From Trinickia sp. Y13 (lineage in GTDB: Bacteria > Pseudomonadota > Gammaproteobacteria > Burkholderiales > Burkholderiaceae), in the NCBI RefSeq assembly GCF_029522115.1, contig NZ_JAKWFK010000009.1:1-64000 (forward strand): a stretch of 64,000 bases of DNA, written 5' to 3'. The notes under the pieces are model-generated. The model did no database searches. It was not told the origin of the DNA and worked only from the letters and a program-made list of their open reading frames with translations. Below are positions 46,309-60,395 of this stretch, piece by piece (positions within the stretch are counted from its first letter, which is position 1; each line of letters starts with the position of its first letter). Made by a program: the position numbers and the translations under genes.

Positions 46309-47526
46309 TTACTTCGCCAACGCCGCGTATCGCTGCGCCCAGCTCTGCGCCCATTGCAGCAACGCGTCTCCCAGCATCGGCGCGCCGACGAAGTTGCCTT
46401 GCGCGACCTCGCACGACATCTCGCGCAACACTTGCCAATCCTCGAGGTCGTCGATGCCCTGCGCAATGGTGCGCATGTTCAATTGGCGCGCGAGCAGCAG
46501 GCTTGCCTTGACGATGGCGTTGAGCGAGGCGTCGCGGCTCGCGCCGTGGACGAAGCCGCCGTCGAGCTTCAGTTCGTCGAACGGAATGTCGCGCAGGTGC
46601 TCGAGCGACGATTGCCCCGTGCCGAAATCGTCGATCAGCAAGCTGATGCGCTTCAAGCGCAGGCGCGTGAGCACGTCGAGCGAAATCAGGCGGTCGCGCG
46701 TGAGCCGCGCTTCGTTGATTTCGAGCACGATCCGGGACAGCGGGAAGCGGGCGCTCGCCGCCGCTTCCACGATGAAGTCGGGGAAGTCGAGCGCGGCGAG
46801 ATCGTCCATCGACAGATTGATGCCGATGCGGAAATCGTCGCCTAAATGCTGCCATTGCGTGGCCTGCTCCAGCGTGGACTGCAACATGCCGCGCGTGAGA
46901 TCGTTTAGGACTCCGTAATACTCGGCGCCGCCGAGCAGGCGCTCGGCCGGAACGAGTCCGTCGCGCGGATGCATCCAACCCACCATGGCTTCGACGCCCA
47001 TCACTTCGCCGGTGGCGAACGCCACTTGCGGTTGATAGCAGGCGACGAGTTGTCCGGCAGCGATGGCCGTGCGCAATTCGTCGGGGGGATAGGGCGCGGT
47101 AGCGGCTTTGCGCGGTTCGGGCTGTGCGCCGCCGTGCAGACGCTGCTGCAATTGCTCGCGCGTGGCCGGTTTCGCCAATGAGCCGAGCACGCGCAACCCC
47201 CGCGAATAAGCGAGCTTCTCGGCGCTTTTCAAAATGCGGGCATCCTCGCCGCTCACGAGTACGACTTGCCCGTCGTAGCCGCGCTGCACGAGTTGGCGCA
47301 GAAATTCCACGCCGTCCATGCCCGGCATCTGCAAATCGGTGAACACGACGTCGACCTGATGGTCGTCGCGCTGCAGCACGTCCAGTGCGTCTTGCGCGTG
47401 CTCGTACGAGAGGATTTCCTCGTAGCCCAGTTGCGTCAACTGCCGCACGAGAACTTTGAGGACGAATGGCTCGTCGTCGACGACGAGGATTCGACGGGGG
47501 CGGGTCGACTGCTCCATGTGCTTCAC
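46309..47526 (-). CDS. REC-EAL response regulator with degenerate EAL motifs
   Basis: A 405-residue protein with an N-terminal receiver (about 12-130; phosphoacceptor D64 in VVFTDLQMPGMDG) and a C-terminal EAL domain (about 148-395). The EAL domain keeps NLS, EINE, DDFGTG, KLD and QGN, but EALxRW reads EAMVGW, losing the leucine and the substrate-binding arginine, and AEGVE reads AQGIDD, losing both acidic positions of that motif. c-di-GMP hydrolysis is therefore doubtful; binding or protein interaction is more likely. The architecture matches RocR of the Pseudomonas Roc/Sad system. It lies 58 bases after the next response regulator gene and shares its strand with the hybrid kinase. Confidence 0.88.
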   Translation of the reverse strand: MKHMEQSTRPRRILVVDDEPFVLKVLVRQLTQLGYEEILSYEHAQDALDVLQRDDHQVDVVFTDLQMPGMDGVEFLRQLVQRGYDGQVVLVSGEDARILKSAEKLAYSRGLRVLGSLAKPATREQLQQRLHGGAQPEPRKAATAPYPPDELRTAIAAGQLVACYQPQVAFATGEVMGVEAMVGWMHPRDGLVPAERLLGGAEYYGVLNDLTRGMLQSTLEQATQWQHLGDDFRIGINLSMDDLAALDFPDFIVEAAASARFPLSRIVLEINEARLTRDRLISLDVLTRLRLKRISLLIDDFGTGQSSLEHLRDIPFDELKLDGGFVHGASRDASLNAIVKASLLLARQLNMRTIAQGIDDLEDWQVLREMSCEVAQGNFVGAPMLGDALLQWAQSWAQRYAALAK

Positions 47527-47584
47527 TTCACATACTGCGGGTTGGTGCGGTGGCTTGGTCGATTAGCGGCGCATCGTGCTCGAA

Positions 47585-48577
47585 TCAAGATGTCGCCAAG
47601 GCAGGCAGAAACTGACGCAGTTTTTCGTGAAGCGTGTTTTTATCGAACGGCTTGACGAGAAAATCGGCGGCGCCGGCCTTCAGGCTGTCCACTACGATGT
47701 TGCGTTCGCTATGCCCCGTCACCATCAGGATCGGCACGTGCCCGAACTGCCCGATCGACTTGATCTTGCGCGTCGCCTCCACGCCGCTCGTATCGGGCAG
47801 CCCAACATCCATCAGCACGAGATCGGGCTTGTGTTCCCACATTTGCTCGATCGCCTCGGCGCCGGTGCTCGCGAACAGGACATCGATGTCCAGGCCAGTC
47901 ATCAGGCGGCCGATCAGCTTTTGCTGGAAGCCATCGTCCTCGACGATGAGCACGGATAGACGCTGCGGCGTGCGGGCGGCCTGAGCCGGCGCGCTCTGTT
48001 GCGCGCGGGCGGCGGACAACGCCGTCGCTTGCATGTCCTTCGCGGCGGCGCCCAGCACCACCGTGTCGGTATCGGCTTCGACGCGCTTGGGCTTGGGCGG
48101 GGGCGGCGCGTTCACCCCGCTAGGCGCTGCGCGCGGTGCGACGTCGCCGGCTTCCGCTTTGGCTGCCATGATCCGCAGCGCCTGATGCACCGACATCCGG
48201 ATGCGCGGGGCATCGTTGGTCGCGGGCCAAAACAGGACGTAATCGTCGAAGTGCCCCTTGCTGCACAGGTCGTACACGTTCCAGACGTCATGCTTGTTGC
48301 ACAGGACGACGACGCGATGGCGCGTTTCATGCACGACCGAGCTGAGGCGATAGAGCCCGATGTAATAGCGCTGCGCCGCCTCGAGCGTATCGAACGCGAG
48401 CACGAGCACGGTGGGCCGATGCGCTTCGAAATCCTCGATCGCGAACTCGGGCTTCGTCGACAACTTCACGTTGTGGAATTCGTCTTGCAACAGCTTGCCC
48501 ACGAGTTCGGCGTCCGCTACGGATTGGCTCGCGACGAGCACGGCGGCGCGTTTGGGCGTCAGATCGGTATCTTCCAT
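47585..48577 (-). CDS. Response regulator with N-terminal pseudo-receiver
   Basis: A 330-residue protein. The C-terminal domain (about 205-328) is a standard receiver with the acidic pair in IVEDDGF, phosphoacceptor D257 in LVLMDVGLPD, and K in FLVKPFDK. The N-terminal 140 residues look like a second receiver-like fold (VLVASQSVADAELVGKLL, TVLVLAFDTLEAAQ) without the DxxMP phosphorylation motif. A Pro/Ala linker joins them. There is no DNA-binding or enzymatic output domain, so it probably works by protein contacts. It starts 27 bases after the hybrid kinase stop, in one operon with it. Confidence 0.85.
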   Translation of the reverse strand: MEDTDLTPKRAAVLVASQSVADAELVGKLLQDEFHNVKLSTKPEFAIEDFEAHRPTVLVLAFDTLEAAQRYYIGLYRLSSVVHETRHRVVVLCNKHDVWNVYDLCSKGHFDDYVLFWPATNDAPRIRMSVHQALRIMAAKAEAGDVAPRAAPSGVNAPPPPKPKRVEADTDTVVLGAAAKDMQATALSAARAQQSAPAQAARTPQRLSVLIVEDDGFQQKLIGRLMTGLDIDVLFASTGAEAIEQMWEHKPDLVLMDVGLPDTSGVEATRKIKSIGQFGHVPILMVTGHSERNIVVDSLKAGAADFLVKPFDKNTLHEKLRQFLPALATS

Positions 48578-48604
48578 GATGATTTGATCCGCAGTCCTAA
48601 TCGT

Positions 48605-52357
<3,753 letters not shown>

Positions 52358-52508
52358 CGTTAAACAAGCATTCTTTACCGGTTTTATGGGTTTGCCGTGA
52401 AAACCGGGTTCCTCCAGTTTTTAACGACTGGAACGGGGGAAAACTTGAATACTCGACGATGGTGTAAACGCTTAAGGGTTGACTGAAGCGCATTTCCCCT
52501 CGCGACAA

Positions 52509-52550
52509 AGAAAAAAGGGTTGCGCCCCGCGCAACACGGGGGCAACCCTT
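52509..52550 (-). terminator. Intrinsic terminator of ppc
   Basis: On the minus strand AAGGGTTGC pairs with GCAACCCTT, extended by CCCC/GGGG past a single bulge, and a TTTTTTC run follows. It lies 81 bases after the ppc stop and separates ppc from the hybrid kinase gene. Confidence 0.88.
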
Positions 52551-52630
52551 GAAACTACATTTTTTCATCGGCCGGCTAAAGCTGTGGCCGCAACAGGCTT
52601 TTTCCGGTTCGCCGATTTAAGCGGCCTGCC

Positions 52631-55600
52631 TCAGCCCGTATTGCGCAATCCAGCGGCAATGCCGTTGATCGTCAAATGAATGCCGCGCCGCAACCTCGTA
52701 TTCGTATCGCCCGCGCGGTGCCGCTTGAGCAATTCGACCTGCAAGTGATTGAGCGGGTCGAGATACGGAAAACGGTTCTTGATCGAGCGAGCGAGCAACG
52801 GGTTGTCGGCGAGCCGCTCGTCTTTGCCGGTGATTTCGGACAATGCGTGCGATGTGCGCTCCCATTCCGCCACGATTCGCTCGAACACGTGCTTGCGCAG
52901 CTTCTTGTCCTGCACGAGTTGGGCATAGCGCGAGGCGACGGCCAGATCGGTTTTCGCGAGCACCATGTCCATGTTCGAGAGTAGGGTCGAAAAGAACGGC
53001 CAGCTCTTGTACATCTTGCGCAGCATCGATAGCCGCCGCGTGCGTTCGGCTTCGCTCGCGGCGCCCTCCAAATGCGCGGCCACGGCGCTGCCGAAGCCGT
53101 ACCAGCCCGTCAGCAGCAAGCGGCACTGTCCCCACGAGAAGCCCCACGGGATCGCACGCAGATCTTCGATGCGGCGGTTCTTCGGGTCTTGCAGCTTGCG
53201 CGACGCGGGCCGGCTGCCGATGTTCAGTTCCGCAATTTCGGAGATCGGCGTCGATGAGAAGAAGTAATCGGTGAATCCCGGCGTTTCATAGACGAGTGCG
53301 CGGTAAGCGGCCATGGCCGCATCCGACAGCGACTGCATCGTCTCTTCGAAGGCGGCCAGGCTTGCCGGTGCGTTGCCTTGCGGCAGCAGCGAAGCCTCGA
53401 GCGTGGCAGCGATAACGGTCTCGAGATTGCGCCGGCCGATTTCCGGGTTGCCGAACTTGCTCGCGATGATTTCGCCTTGTTCCGTCAGGCGGATCTGACC
53501 ATTCACCGTGCCCGGCGGCTGCGACAGAATGGCTTGGTAGGTCGGGCCGCCGCCGCGCCCGACCGTGCCCCCGCGGCCGTGGAACAGCCGCAGCGTGATG
53601 CCGCGTTCGCGAAAGAGGCCGACGAGCGCGAGTTCCGCGCGATAGAGCTCCCAGTTCGACGTGAGAAAGCCGCCGTCCTTGTTGCTGTCGGAATAGCCGA
53701 GCATGACTTCTTGCTCGCCGCCTTGATGCGCGACCAGCGCATCGACGCCCGGCAACGCAAAGAACTCGCGCATGATGACGGGCGCGTTGCGCAAGTCGGC
53801 GATGGTTTCGAACAACGGGATCGCCATCAGCGCATTCTTCGCGCCCGCGCTATGCGGGTTGCGGCCGAGCGTGCCATCGAGCAAGCCCGTTTCCTTCTGC
53901 AGCAACAGCACTTCGACGAGGTCGCTGACCGTTTCCGTATGCGAAATGATGTAGTTGCGCACGGCCCGAGCGCCGAACCGCTCGCGTGTGGCGCGCGCCG
54001 TTTCGAGCACGCGCAGCTCGCTTTGAACGAGGGGCGAATACTCGAGGTACGGCGAGCGCAGCAGTCGCGGCTGCTCGAGTTCGGTAAGCAGCAGACGCAG
54101 CTTGTCGGCCTCGGACAGCGACGCGTAATCGCACTCGACCCCGGCGCGCGCGAACAACTCGGCGATCACGGCTTCATGCACGTCCGAGCTTTGGCGCAAG
54201 TCGATCGAGGCGAGGTGGAAGCCGAAGACCTGCGCGGCGCGCGCGAGCGGCGCCAGGCGCGGCGCGGCGAGCGAGGCGCCGTGATGCGCGGAAAGGGAAT
54301 CGACGAGCACGTTCAGATCGTGCGCGAACGCTTCGGCGTCGGCGTACGGTGCGGCATCGCGATTGACGCCGCTGCGCGCATGCACGAGACCTTCGCCCAG
54401 CAAGGCGCGCGCCGTGGCGGCCAGGCGCGCGTAGACGCCGATCAGCGCGCGCCGATACGGTTCGTCGACGCGGTGCGGCGAATGATCGGGCGATGCGGCG
54501 GCGAGCGCCTTGAGGGCATCGCTCGCGCCCGCGAGCAGGTTCGACACCGACAGCTCGGCCCCGAGCGCATGCACTTCTTCCAAGTAGTGCTCGAAGATGA
54601 CGGCGGCTTGCCGCGTGACGGCGTGTTCGAGCGTAGCCGCGGTGACGTTCGGGTTGCCGTCGCGGTCGCCGCCGATCCAACTGCCCATTTGGAAAAAAGC
54701 GGGCACGTGGGCGGGCGCGCCGGTGTGCTCGGCGAGCGCCGTTTCGATATCGTCGTAGAGCGCCGGAATTTCGTTTAGGAACGTGGCGCGGTAATACGAC
54801 AGGGCATTTTCGATCTCATCGGCCACGGTCAGGCGCGAATCGCGCAGCATGCGCGTCTGCCAAAGCGTGGTGACGCGTGCGCGCAGCATGGCTTCGTTGG
54901 CGCTGCGTTCGCGCTCGGTCAGCGGCTGATCGCGCTCGGCCAAGAGCCGCGCGATGTCGTGCTGTGCATCGAGGATGCTCTTGCGCTGCACTTCCGTCGG
55001 GTGCGCCGTGAGCACGGGCACGATCAGTGCGTCGTCGAAAAAGCGCTTGAGCGCGGCGGCATCGAGCGCGCCGTTCGGCGCCAGGCGGCCGAGCGCATAA
55101 GCGATGGTGCCGGCCTGCGGCGCAGACCCCGCGAGCGCGTGAATGCGGCGGCGGCGGTTGTGATGGCGATCTTCGGCGATGTTGGCCAAGTGCGAGAAGA
55201 AGCTGAACGCGCGCACGACGCTGACCGTTTGCTCGGGTTCGAGCGCGCGCAATTGCTTTTCGAGCGCTTGCGCGGCGCTCGTGTCGTCCTCGCGCCGGAA
55301 TTTCACGGCGCTTTGGCGAATCGTCTCGACCACGTCGAACACGGCGTCGCCTTCTTGTTCGCGCACGACATCGCCGAGGAGACGCCCGAGGTAGCGAATG
55401 TCTTGGAACAACGGCTGATCTTTGTCTTCGCGGCCGCGGCCGGCCGGTTTGGATGGAGCAGGGCGATTCGCGCCGTTACTACGGGCGCTGGCGTCGGCCG
55501 CTGCGGCGGCGCGCGCAGCGGCCGACGCAGCGGACTTTGCGGATGAGCGGGGCGATGCATCGTTGCGGCGGGCGGTGCGCGCCGATCCGGAAGACGTCAC
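52631..55600 (-). CDS. ppc: Phosphoenolpyruvate carboxylase Ppc
   Basis: Carboxylates PEP to oxaloacetate, refilling the TCA cycle; cytoplasmic tetramer. The 989 residues include a Ser/Ala/Arg-rich N-terminal extension of about 55 residues, then the bacterial PEPC core from [18 protein letters not shown]. Catalytic blocks are [13 protein letters not shown], the active loop [14 protein letters not shown] and the C-terminal NTG. The start at 55600 is the first open start; a later one would also give a full core. Divergent from hemC across 242 bases, the usual arrangement in Burkholderia relatives. Confidence 0.96.
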   Translation of the reverse strand: MTSSGSARTARRNDASPRSSAKSAASAAARAAAAADASARSNGANRPAPSKPAGRGREDKDQPLFQDIRYLGRLLGDVVREQEGDAVFDVVETIRQSAVKFRREDDTSAAQALEKQLRALEPEQTVSVVRAFSFFSHLANIAEDRHHNRRRRIHALAGSAPQAGTIAYALGRLAPNGALDAAALKRFFDDALIVPVLTAHPTEVQRKSILDAQHDIARLLAERDQPLTERERSANEAMLRARVTTLWQTRMLRDSRLTVADEIENALSYYRATFLNEIPALYDDIETALAEHTGAPAHVPAFFQMGSWIGGDRDGNPNVTAATLEHAVTRQAAVIFEHYLEEVHALGAELSVSNLLAGASDALKALAAASPDHSPHRVDEPYRRALIGVYARLAATARALLGEGLVHARSGVNRDAAPYADAEAFAHDLNVLVDSLSAHHGASLAAPRLAPLARAAQVFGFHLASIDLRQSSDVHEAVIAELFARAGVECDYASLSEADKLRLLLTELEQPRLLRSPYLEYSPLVQSELRVLETARATRERFGARAVRNYIISHTETVSDLVEVLLLQKETGLLDGTLGRNPHSAGAKNALMAIPLFETIADLRNAPVIMREFFALPGVDALVAHQGGEQEVMLGYSDSNKDGGFLTSNWELYRAELALVGLFRERGITLRLFHGRGGTVGRGGGPTYQAILSQPPGTVNGQIRLTEQGEIIASKFGNPEIGRRNLETVIAATLEASLLPQGNAPASLAAFEETMQSLSDAAMAAYRALVYETPGFTDYFFSSTPISEIAELNIGSRPASRKLQDPKNRRIEDLRAIPWGFSWGQCRLLLTGWYGFGSAVAAHLEGAASEAERTRRLSMLRKMYKSWPFFSTLLSNMDMVLAKTDLAVASRYAQLVQDKKLRKHVFERIVAEWERTSHALSEITGKDERLADNPLLARSIKNRFPYLDPLNHLQVELLKRHRAGDTNTRLRRGIHLTINGIAAGLRNTG

Positions 55601-55842
55601 GGTGGGTTCCTCAGTGATGCCAGAGTGAAAGGGACAAACGGCAGACAGCTACAAAACTGACGAAAACGACTGCAAAGGTGCTGGCGCGCCCTGGATTCCG
55701 GCGGCGCGGCGCTCGTGGCGATGCGTCCGGATGCCGGCGGTGCGCGGTGGACGCGGCCGGGCGCCGGCAAGCGCAAAAATGGGGCAAGGCGTGCGTGCTA
55801 CCATTTCTCGATGTTCGATCCCGTCCTTCCAAGTTTTGACTT

Positions 55843-56826
55843 ATGAATTCCGAGACGCTTACAGCCGCACCGCCTACCGAACTCGTGATCGCGTCGCGAG
55901 AGAGCCGTCTCGCGATGTGGCAGGCCGAGTTCGTCCGCGATGCGCTGCGGAAATTATATCCATCTTGCGACGTCCGAATTCTCGGAATGACGACGCGCGG
56001 CGATCAAATCCTCGATCGCACGCTCTCGAAGGTCGGCGGTAAAGGGCTTTTCGTCAAAGAACTCGAGAATGCGCTGGCCGACGGCAGGGCCGATTTGGCC
56101 GTGCATTCGCTCAAGGACGTGCCGATGGCGTTGCCCGAAGGCTTCATGCTCGCCGCCGTCATGGAGCGCGAAGATCCGCGCGATGCGTTCGTCTCCAACG
56201 ATTACGACTCGCTCGATGCGCTACCGGCAGGCAGCGTCGTCGGCACGTCGAGCCTGCGCCGCGAGGCCATGCTGCGCACGCGCTATCCCCATCTCGTGGT
56301 CCAACCGCTGCGCGGCAACCTCGACACGCGGTTGTCCAAGCTCGATCGCGGCGACTACGCCGCCATCATTCTGGCAAGCGCCGGGTTGAAGCGGCTCGGC
56401 TTGGCCGCGCGCATCCGCGCTTGGCTCGATGTCGAGGTTAGCTTGCCGGCGGCGGGGCAGGGTGCGCTCGGCATCGAAATTCGCGCTGGCCGGCCCGAAC
56501 TTCAAGCGTGGCTGGCGCCGCTCAAGCACGAGCCCACGCGGCTTGCGGTCGAGGCCGAACGCGCCGTCTCGCGCGCGCTTGGCGGCAGCTGCGACGTGCC
56601 ACTCGCCGCCCATGCGAGTTGGCAGGGCGAGCGCCTGTCGCTGGCCAGTTGCGTCTCGATGCCCGATGGCAGCCGCGCCGCCTTCGCCCAGGCGTGCGAG
56701 CCGGTGGCGAGCGAGGCCGAAGCGATGGCGCTTGGCGACGCCGTTGCACGCTCGCTGGTTGCGCAGGGCGCGCGCGCCGTCGTCGACGAGCTCGCAGCCG
56801 CGCGCGGCGCCGAGCCCGCCGCCTGA
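55843..56826 (+). CDS. hemC: Porphobilinogen deaminase HemC
   Basis: Condenses four porphobilinogens to hydroxymethylbilane in haem, siroheme and B12 synthesis. The 327-residue protein has the three-domain fold; the cysteine that binds the dipyrromethane cofactor is C250 in [12 protein letters not shown]. Other landmarks are [27 protein letters not shown] and the HSLKDVPM segment with the catalytic aspartate. First gene of hemC-hemDX-hemY, with hemD starting 15 bases after its stop. Confidence 0.96.
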   Translation: MNSETLTAAPPTELVIASRESRLAMWQAEFVRDALRKLYPSCDVRILGMTTRGDQILDRTLSKVGGKGLFVKELENALADGRADLAVHSLKDVPMALPEGFMLAAVMEREDPRDAFVSNDYDSLDALPAGSVVGTSSLRREAMLRTRYPHLVVQPLRGNLDTRLSKLDRGDYAAIILASAGLKRLGLAARIRAWLDVEVSLPAAGQGALGIEIRAGRPELQAWLAPLKHEPTRLAVEAERAVSRALGGSCDVPLAAHASWQGERLSLASCVSMPDGSRAAFAQACEPVASEAEAMALGDAVARSLVAQGARAVVDELAAARGAEPAA

Positions 56827-56841
56827 GACGCCGCCGCGACC

Positions 56842-58965
56842 GTGACGAGCGTCGATTCTGGCGGTTTGCAGGCGAGCGAGCGCAACGAGCCGCCGCGCTT
56901 CACGGCGGTATTGACGCGTCCGCCGGGGCAGTCCGCCGAGCTTGCCGCTGCGCTCGAGCGTGAGGGCATCGCGGCGTTTGATTTTCCGCTGATCGAAATT
57001 GCTGGCGCCGAAGACGCCGCCCCGCTGCGCGCGGCGCTGGCCGCGCTCGATCGTTACGCGTTGGTGGTGTTCGTTTCGCCCAATGCGATCGAGCGCGCTT
57101 TGGATGCCGTGCCGGGGCTCGCCTGGCCCGCGGCCGTCCCCATCGCCGTGGTGGGGCCGGGGAGCGTGGCTGCATTGGCGCGGCGCGGGATCGCGCCCCC
57201 GGCGTATCGGGTCGTCGCGCCGGACGGAGCGCAGGCCCCTGCCGCGGCCGACGATCGGGCAGCGACGCCGGCAACCCCTGCATCGACGGCAAGCGCGCCC
57301 GCTAGCCCGGCGGTGGCGGCAAGTGAAGACGGAAACGGCGATGCCGCCGCACGCTTCGACTCGGAGGCGCTGCTCGCAGCGCTCGAAGAACGGCTCGGGC
57401 TCGCCTCGTTGCACGGCCGTCCGGTGCTGATCGTGCGCGGCGATGGCGGCCGCGAGTGGCTTGCCGATCGCCTTCGCGAGGCGGGCGCGCAGGTCGAAGC
57501 GGTCTGCGCCTACCGGCGCATGGTGCCTGCGCCCACCGCCGCCGCATGGGCCCGCGTGCGTTCGCTGCTGCAAGGCGCGCCGCATGCTTGGCTGCTCACG
57601 AGTTCGGAGGGCGTGCGCAACCTCGACGCGCTCGCGCGCGCGCATCTGCGCGAAGACGAGCGGCTCGCGTTGCTGCGCGCGCCGCTCGTCGCGCCGCATC
57701 CGCGCATTGCCGAGACGGCGCGCGCGACCGGTTTTGATACGATTACGGCATCCGGCCCCGGCGATGCTCGCATCCTCGGGGCATTGCGCGCCTTATCCGC
57801 ATCGTCTCGCGCCTTCCTCGAACAACCGGCCACGGCCTCTTTCTCGACCCATTCGCGCATGACTGATACGAACCAAGAATCGGCTTCCTCGCTCCCGCCG
57901 GCCCCGCCGCCGCCCTTCCCGCCGTTGACGCCGCCGGCGTACGACGTGCCGCGCCGCCGCCGAGGCGGTTTCGTCTGGATCGTCGTCATCTTGCTGGCGG
58001 TCGCGACGGGGGTGGCTGCTTTCGCCTTCAACCGTAAGCTCGACCGGCTCGATGCGCGGCTCGCGGCCCGGCAGCAGGCGCTCGACGCCCAAACGGCCGA
58101 GCTGCGCGTGAAGACCGAGCAGGCCGTGGCGACGGCGCATCAGGCCGACGCCGAACTGACGCGGTTGCAAGGCAAGCTTGCCGATGCGCAGACGGCCCAG
58201 CAGGCGCTCCAACAGCAGTATCAGGATCTCGCTCGCAATCGCGACGATTGGACGCTCGCCGAGGTCGAGCAGATGCTCTCGAGCGCAAGCGAGCAACTCC
58301 AGCTCACCGGCAATACGCAGCTCGCGCTGTTCGCCCTGCAGAGCGCCGATACGCGCCTGGCGGCATCGGCCAGTCCTCAGGCTGCGCTCGTGCGTCGGGC
58401 GATCGCTCAGGACATCGACAAACTGAAGGCGGCGCCGTCGACCGACTTGACCGGCCTTGCGATCAAGCTCGACGACGCGATCGAGCAGATCGACACGCTG
58501 CCATTGCTCGGCGAAGCGGCGAACCCGCATGTCGGGGCGGCGCCTGGCGCATCGGCGCCGGTGGCCGCGAGCGCCGCGGCCACCGACGAGTCGCGTCTCG
58601 CCCATTGGTGGCATGCCTTCTCGAAAGCAGCCGCGGTCGAGCTCAAGAGCCTCGTTCAGGTGCGACGGCTCGACAATGCAGACGCCATGCTCAACACGCC
58701 GGAACAAGGGGAATTCATCCGCGAGAACGTGAAGCTGCGCTTGCTTTCGGCGCGCTTGGGCCTGCTCTCGCGCAACTCGGCGACGCTCAAAGCCGACTTG
58801 CAAGCGGCCGACGCCGCGCTCGCGCGTTACTTCGACGGCGCATCGAAGCGCACGCAAACGGTCCGCACGCAACTCAAGGACGTGATGCAGGGCGCGGCCA
58901 CGGTCGAAGTGCCGAACATCAACGCGAGCCTGCAAGCCGTCCACAACTACAAGAGCCGAGGCTGA
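56842..58965 (+). CDS. hemDX: Fused uroporphyrinogen-III synthase HemD / membrane protein HemX
   Basis: A continuous 707-residue frame. Residues about 18-335 are HemD, which closes hydroxymethylbilane to uroporphyrinogen III; it includes TAVLTRPPGQSAELAAALE, FVSPNAIERAL and LLTSSEGVRNL, with an Ala/Pro/Ser insert (about 135-165). Residues 340-707 are HemX-like: a Pro-rich lead, one membrane helix (about 376-396), a coiled coil (about 400-460) and a soluble domain. M340 (ATG at 57859) begins a typical HemX, so a separate product is possible. The fused form is a recurrent annotation in Burkholderia. HemX function is unresolved. Confidence 0.88.
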   Translation: MTSVDSGGLQASERNEPPRFTAVLTRPPGQSAELAAALEREGIAAFDFPLIEIAGAEDAAPLRAALAALDRYALVVFVSPNAIERALDAVPGLAWPAAVPIAVVGPGSVAALARRGIAPPAYRVVAPDGAQAPAAADDRAATPATPASTASAPASPAVAASEDGNGDAAARFDSEALLAALEERLGLASLHGRPVLIVRGDGGREWLADRLREAGAQVEAVCAYRRMVPAPTAAAWARVRSLLQGAPHAWLLTSSEGVRNLDALARAHLREDERLALLRAPLVAPHPRIAETARATGFDTITASGPGDARILGALRALSASSRAFLEQPATASFSTHSRMTDTNQESASSLPPAPPPPFPPLTPPAYDVPRRRRGGFVWIVVILLAVATGVAAFAFNRKLDRLDARLAARQQALDAQTAELRVKTEQAVATAHQADAELTRLQGKLADAQTAQQALQQQYQDLARNRDDWTLAEVEQMLSSASEQLQLTGNTQLALFALQSADTRLAASASPQAALVRRAIAQDIDKLKAAPSTDLTGLAIKLDDAIEQIDTLPLLGEAANPHVGAAPGASAPVAASAAATDESRLAHWWHAFSKAAAVELKSLVQVRRLDNADAMLNTPEQGEFIRENVKLRLLSARLGLLSRNSATLKADLQAADAALARYFDGASKRTQTVRTQLKDVMQGAATVEVPNINASLQAVHNYKSRG

Positions 58966-58967
58966 CG

Positions 58968-60161
58968 ATGGCGATCCGAGGACTCGTGTGGCTCGCCTTG
59001 TTGTTCCTGATTGCGGTCGTGCTGGCCACGGTAGGCCATTTCGACGCGGGCCAGGTGCTGATCGTCTATCCGCCGTACCGCGTCGATGTGTCGCTGAACC
59101 TGGTCGTCGTCGGCGTGATCGCGCTGTTCATCGTGCTTTACGCGCTCATTCGCATTGCACGCAACGTATGGACGATGCCGCAGCGCGTCGCCGCTTATCG
59201 CGTGCGCGCCAAGGAAGCGAAGGCCCATGCGGCGCTGCGCGAGGCCATCGGCAATCTCTATGCGGGGCGCTTTTCTCGCGCGGAAAAAGCGGCTCGCGAT
59301 GCGTTGTCGCTGCAGGCGAACAAAGGCGCGGCCGGGCTCGTGGCGGCCGTCGCCGCGCATCGGATGCGCGAGTACGTGCGTCGCGACGAATGGCTCGCCG
59401 CCATCGATTCGCCCGATTGGCAGGATGCGCGCTTGATGGCGAGCGCGGACATGCGCGCCGACGGCCGCGATCCCGAAGGGGCGCTCTCGGCGCTCACGGA
59501 GATGCAAGCGCAGGGCACGCGGCGCATTCACGCGCAGCAGATCGCGCTGCGCGCGCAGCAGCAACTGAAGAATTGGGCCGAGGTGCTCAAGCTCGTCAAG
59601 ACGCTGGAAAAGCGCGAGGCCCTGCATCCGGCCGTTGCTGTGCGGCTGCGCCAGCAAGCGGCCGAAAACCTGCTGCGCGATCGTCGTCACGATCCCGATG
59701 CGCTGCTCGCGCTGTGGCATTCGCTTTCGCCGGCCGAACGCCAATCGCCTAGGCTCGCCGATCTGGCCGCCGAACTGCTGATCGCATTGAACCGGCAGCA
59801 GGAGGCGCGCAAGATCGTGGAAGACGCGTTGGCGCACAACTGGGACGCGCGGCTCTTGCGCCGTTATCCGGAAACGGCAGGCGACGATGCCTTGCCGTTG
59901 ATTCAAAAAGCCGAAGCATGGCGCAAGGAACGCCCGGAGGATCCCGACCTGCTATTCGCGCTAGGCCGTTTGTGTCTGCATCAGCAGTTGTGGGGCAAAG
60001 CACAATCTTTCCTCGAATCGGCGCTGCGCCTGGCCGAGGACAACGATGCGCTCGTGATCCGCACGCACCGCTCGCTCGCGCGGCTGTTCGAGGAGCTAGG
60101 CGATACGGCGCGAGCGGCCGAGCACTATCGTGCGAGTGCGCTGGCGATGAAAATCGTTTAG
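58968..60161 (+). CDS. hemY: HemY-family TPR membrane protein
   Basis: A 397-residue protein with two N-terminal membrane helices (about 7-25 and 42-62) followed by tetratricopeptide-type helices (from about 75, GNLYAGRFSRAEKAARDALSL, to the C-terminal ALGRLCLHQQLWGKAQSFLESAL and RLFEELGDTARAAEHY repeats). This is the proteobacterial HemY of the hemCDXY operon, not the protoporphyrinogen oxidase of the same name. Its role in tetrapyrrole synthesis is inferred from the operon and not established. Two bases separate it from hemDX. Confidence 0.92.
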   Translation: MAIRGLVWLALLFLIAVVLATVGHFDAGQVLIVYPPYRVDVSLNLVVVGVIALFIVLYALIRIARNVWTMPQRVAAYRVRAKEAKAHAALREAIGNLYAGRFSRAEKAARDALSLQANKGAAGLVAAVAAHRMREYVRRDEWLAAIDSPDWQDARLMASADMRADGRDPEGALSALTEMQAQGTRRIHAQQIALRAQQQLKNWAEVLKLVKTLEKREALHPAVAVRLRQQAAENLLRDRRHDPDALLALWHSLSPAERQSPRLADLAAELLIALNRQQEARKIVEDALAHNWDARLLRRYPETAGDDALPLIQKAEAWRKERPEDPDLLFALGRLCLHQQLWGKAQSFLESALRLAEDNDALVIRTHRSLARLFEELGDTARAAEHYRASALAMKIV

Positions 60162-60172
60162 TCGAATGCGGG

Positions 60173-60204
60173 GCGCGTTCGGCGGATATTGTCCGCAGGC
60201 GCGC
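60173..60204. terminator. Nested GC hairpin between converging hemY and MFS genes
   Basis: Outer GCGCG/CGCGC and inner GCGGA-TATTG-TCCGC arms, 11 bases after the hemY stop. No T-run follows. The remaining gap to 60395 shows nothing else. Confidence 0.42.
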
Positions 60205-60395
60205 TTCGAAGTCACTCGATCCTGAAGGCGTAGTTACGAATGTTGCTCGCGTCGAGCGGCTTCCGGTTCAGCGGTGCTGCGGCTTCGAGACGACATCTTG
60301 GGTAGGTGCAGCCTAACCCGCGATGCATCGCCGGCTGTCGCGATCGAGCGAAATCCATCGGACGGCGGCGAAGCGCAAGGACGTGCGCAGCCCAG

